Origin: an uncultured Desulfobacter sp. | Lineage (GTDB): Bacteria > Desulfobacterota > Desulfobacteria > Desulfobacterales > Desulfobacteraceae | NCBI RefSeq assembly: GCF_963665355.1 | Contig: NZ_OY762229.1 | Location: forward strand, 3,596,001-3,660,000 | Reading direction: 5' to 3' | Length of the DNA: 64,000 nucleotides | In this document: positions 62,381 to 64,000 of the stretch, one piece after another | How positions within the stretch are numbered: position 1 is the first letter of the stretch | How the letters are laid out: each line of letters opens with the position of its first letter | Position numbers and translations under genes: made by a program | The notes under the pieces: generated by a model | The model's input: only the letters and a program-made list of their open reading frames with translations | The model's database searches: none | Told to the model about the DNA's origin: nothing

Positions 62381-62980
62381 CTACTGATCCATGGGCATAC
62401 GCTTCTGGTCGGGATGCTGGGTGTTCTGGTTTTCCAACAATTCCTGCTGCCCTTGATTTTTATCCTTTGCGGAAGGAAGATTTCTCTGGGGCAGTCTTTT
62501 TGCCTGCTTGGCCTGGTCCGTCCTGTTTGTTTGATGTTTCTGCTTTTCTGAAATCTTTTTTTGTATGTCTTTCAATTCCTGCTGCCCTTGGTTTTTATCC
62601 TTTGCGGAAGGAAGATTTCTCTGGGGCAGTCTTTTTGCCTGCTTGGCCTGGTCCGTCCTGTCTGTTTGATGTTTCTGCTTTTCTGAAATCTTTTTTTGCA
62701 TGTCTTTATTGTTCATCGGCGCGTTTTGCATCTTTTGCAGCGTATCATTATCCAATGTCCCGGTGACGGGCAGGTTTTGATCTTTCTGAAATTTTTTAAT
62801 TGCTGTCCGGGTTGTATTTCCCATCTTCCCGTCCGAAGGCCCTGGCGTATAGCCCAGTTCAGTGAGTTTTTCCTGGGCCTGACGGGTCATCTGATTCTGG
62901 TTGTACCCTTCCGCAAACGCACCCGATACACTCATCAAACAGAACAGCATACAAGAAAGGATCATTAAGGTTTTTTGCAT
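62381..62980 (-). CDS. Peptidoglycan-binding domain protein with tandem repeats
   Basis: A 199-residue exported protein. A signal peptide (LMILSCMLFCLMSVSGAFA) ends near residue 23. A PG_binding_1 domain follows (AQEKLTELGYTPGPSDGKMGNTTRTAIKKFQKDQNLPVTGTLDNDTL). The C-terminal half consists of two nearly identical 45-residue units rich in Lys, Gln and Arg (QKKISEKQKHQT...LPQRNLPSAKDKNQGQQEL), then a short tail. The repeats are charged and disordered. It would sit in the periplasm bound to murein. Confidence 0.8.
   Translation of the reverse strand: MQKTLMILSCMLFCLMSVSGAFAEGYNQNQMTRQAQEKLTELGYTPGPSDGKMGNTTRTAIKKFQKDQNLPVTGTLDNDTLQKMQNAPMNNKDMQKKISEKQKHQTDRTDQAKQAKRLPQRNLPSAKDKNQGQQELKDIQKKISEKQKHQTNRTDQAKQAKRLPQRNLPSAKDKNQGQQELLENQNTQHPDQKRMPMDQ
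62439..62708 (-). repeat. Two tandem 135-bp repeats inside the coding region
   Basis: Units 62439-62573 and 62574-62708 differ at only a few bases. The unit length is a multiple of three, so the copy number can vary without shifting the frame. Confidence 0.85.
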
Positions 62981-63017
62981 TTGTATTTCTCCTTTTATTT
63001 TTCGTCCAAATTCAATT

Positions 63018-64000
63018 TTACAACGTCTCTTTTGCCTTTAAAGGACAACTTATATGGATGGCGGTGGTTTTGCCCGCAAACTGCTTCACCGAGCTTGAGC
63101 TGAGCAGAGCCGAGTCGTTACCTTCGGCCCGGATGGCGGTTGGTGTTTCCATAAACCGCACACCTGCCAGGTCCAGTCGGCTCTGATTGGTAACGATCCC
63201 GGTATGGCCATGTATATCGGCACCTGTCACGGAGAGGCGGGACTGCTGGACACGGATGGCGGGCTGTTCACCCTGTGCCGTAATGTCGGCATGCATGATC
63301 TCAACCTCGGACTGACGGATCTCAATGTGTTGCGCTGCAATGTTGACAAGACGGATATTTTTACACCCGGTAATGCGGATGGTACCATAGCTTCCCTGGA
63401 GAATCTGGCCGTTTTTATTGCTGCATGACAGATCTTGGGTCTGGTCCTTTTGCATGACCCTTTCAAGACCATGGGGCAGCGTGGACAACGCCCTGGCTAA
63501 TACAGCCAGAAAGCCCTGTGCATCTTCAAGCATGGGACAATGACCCTGGCCGCTGAAAAGGGTCAGTTCCGTCCGGGGAAGGTTCCATTGAAGAACTCTT
63601 GCCATGCGCATCGGTGCCACCTTGTCCTTATCGCCCCACAAAAGCCATGTCGGGGTGGTGATGCGGCCAAGCATCAGGGAGTAGTCTGTCTGGACCAGGG
63701 CCAAAGCGGCAATACGGGTGGGATTTGCGCCCAGGGCTTCCTTGCGCATGGTCTCTGAGTTAAGGGCAACATCCGGGTCAACCGGCAGGCGCGATGATTT
63801 TTCAAGCAAAAGATCGGAGAACCTGCCAAGGGTGTTTCCTATGCCTGAAGGGATAAAGGGTAGATTCTGATTAATCTGTTCTTTGGTATGATATTGACTG
63901 ACGGCCAGGCGGTGAAGCACACCCACACTGTCCACAATCACCAGCCGCTTGAGGTCCCGGCCGTAGAGTGCCGCATAAACCAGGGAAATACCGCCGCCCA
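63018..64000 (-). CDS. Alpha/beta hydrolase with C-terminal repeat-rich domain, partial
   Basis: The gene enters from beyond the right edge; its frame is open to base 64000. The visible part starts just after the nucleophile elbow (GGISLVYAALYGRDLKRLVIVD), continues with TPTWLLWGDKDKVAPMRMA (acid residue) and SGQGHCPMLEDAQGFLAVLA (catalytic His). After about residue 190 comes a Cys-containing, beta-strand-rich section with repeated 20-residue units (ITGCKNIRLVNIAAQHIEIRQ, then HADITAQGEQPAIRVQQS), like a right-handed beta-helix. This fusion is unusual. Function unknown. Confidence 0.75.
   Translation of the reverse strand, partial: GGGISLVYAALYGRDLKRLVIVDSVGVLHRLAVSQYHTKEQINQNLPFIPSGIGNTLGRFSDLLLEKSSRLPVDPDVALNSETMRKEALGANPTRIAALALVQTDYSLMLGRITTPTWLLWGDKDKVAPMRMARVLQWNLPRTELTLFSGQGHCPMLEDAQGFLAVLARALSTLPHGLERVMQKDQTQDLSCSNKNGQILQGSYGTIRITGCKNIRLVNIAAQHIEIRQSEVEIMHADITAQGEQPAIRVQQSRLSVTGADIHGHTGIVTNQSRLDLAGVRFMETPTAIRAEGNDSALLSSSSVKQFAGKTTAIHISCPLKAKETL

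Overview
The window looks like a chromosomal segment of a sulfate-reducing Desulfobacterota, most like the Desulfobacterales. This is inferred from protein style and gene content: a FeoA/FeoB pair, a metK-ahcY pair beside an adenosine-kinase-like PfkB protein, the order peptidase-larC-pgpA-recA-alaS, the carboxynorspermidine polyamine route, a DUF2333 protein, and a PHP-glycosyltransferase/radical SAM pair. No rRNA, tRNA or CRISPR array was recognised. The backbone is of moderate G+C. Two stretches are clearly AT-rich: about 22.3-32.1 kb and about 53.1-54.0 kb.

Layout. 0-2.4 kb: end of feoA, then feoB. 2.7-6.6 kb: ahcY and metK (minus strand), facing away from a PfkB kinase, a likely methyl-cycle and adenosine-salvage neighbourhood. 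6.7-12.1 kb: dnaK, an EcsC-family protein and lon (all minus). 12.3-18 kb: a DtxR-like regulator, an RND efflux permease with its adaptor, and a YebG-like protein. 18-20.7 kb: a nitroreductase and a minus-strand run of very small genes starting with an IHF/HU-type DNA-binding protein, with stop-start overlaps (hypothetical, DUF3820, DUF488, GIY-YIG, frameshifted YheU-like).

20.9-32.1 kb is an accessory island. It holds a PIN-toxin-like remnant, a Sir2-family protein with a coupled small gene, an AT-rich two-gene unit (two-TM beta-rich protein plus ATP-grasp enzyme), a five-gene mobile module (two zinc-finger proteins plus three tandem tyrosine recombinases, resembling recombinase-in-trio elements), a ParA-like ATPase overlapping a HEPN protein, and decayed pieces of yaeQ and of a RapA-like helicase. 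A 78-bp degenerate direct repeat brackets the segment from 22.4 to 29.5 kb.

32.1-43 kb returns to housekeeping genes: a PH-like membrane protein, an FmdB-type zinc ribbon, an M20 peptidase, larC, pgpA, recA, alaS, an orphan YejB/YejE-like permease pair and DUF2333. 43.5-50.8 kb: an ammonium transporter with a sigma-54-type promoter, carboxynorspermidine dehydrogenase and decarboxylase, a lipoprotein/membrane protein pair, and gap. 51-64 kb: an alpha/beta hydrolase, a solo LuxR regulator, a very small membrane-protein pair, radical SAM and PHP-glycosyltransferase genes, a large MscS-type channel, a YkgJ-like protein, an MsrA-MsrB fusion, a repeat-containing peptidoglycan-binding protein, and an alpha/beta hydrolase running off the window.

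The best candidates for undescribed systems are the two-TM/ATP-grasp pair, the ParA-HEPN pair and the zinc-finger version of the recombinase trio. Dispersed non-coding repeats also stand out: a family of about 58 bp with two tandem copies, one inverted copy and one fragment, and a 145-bp MITE-like palindrome after msrAB.
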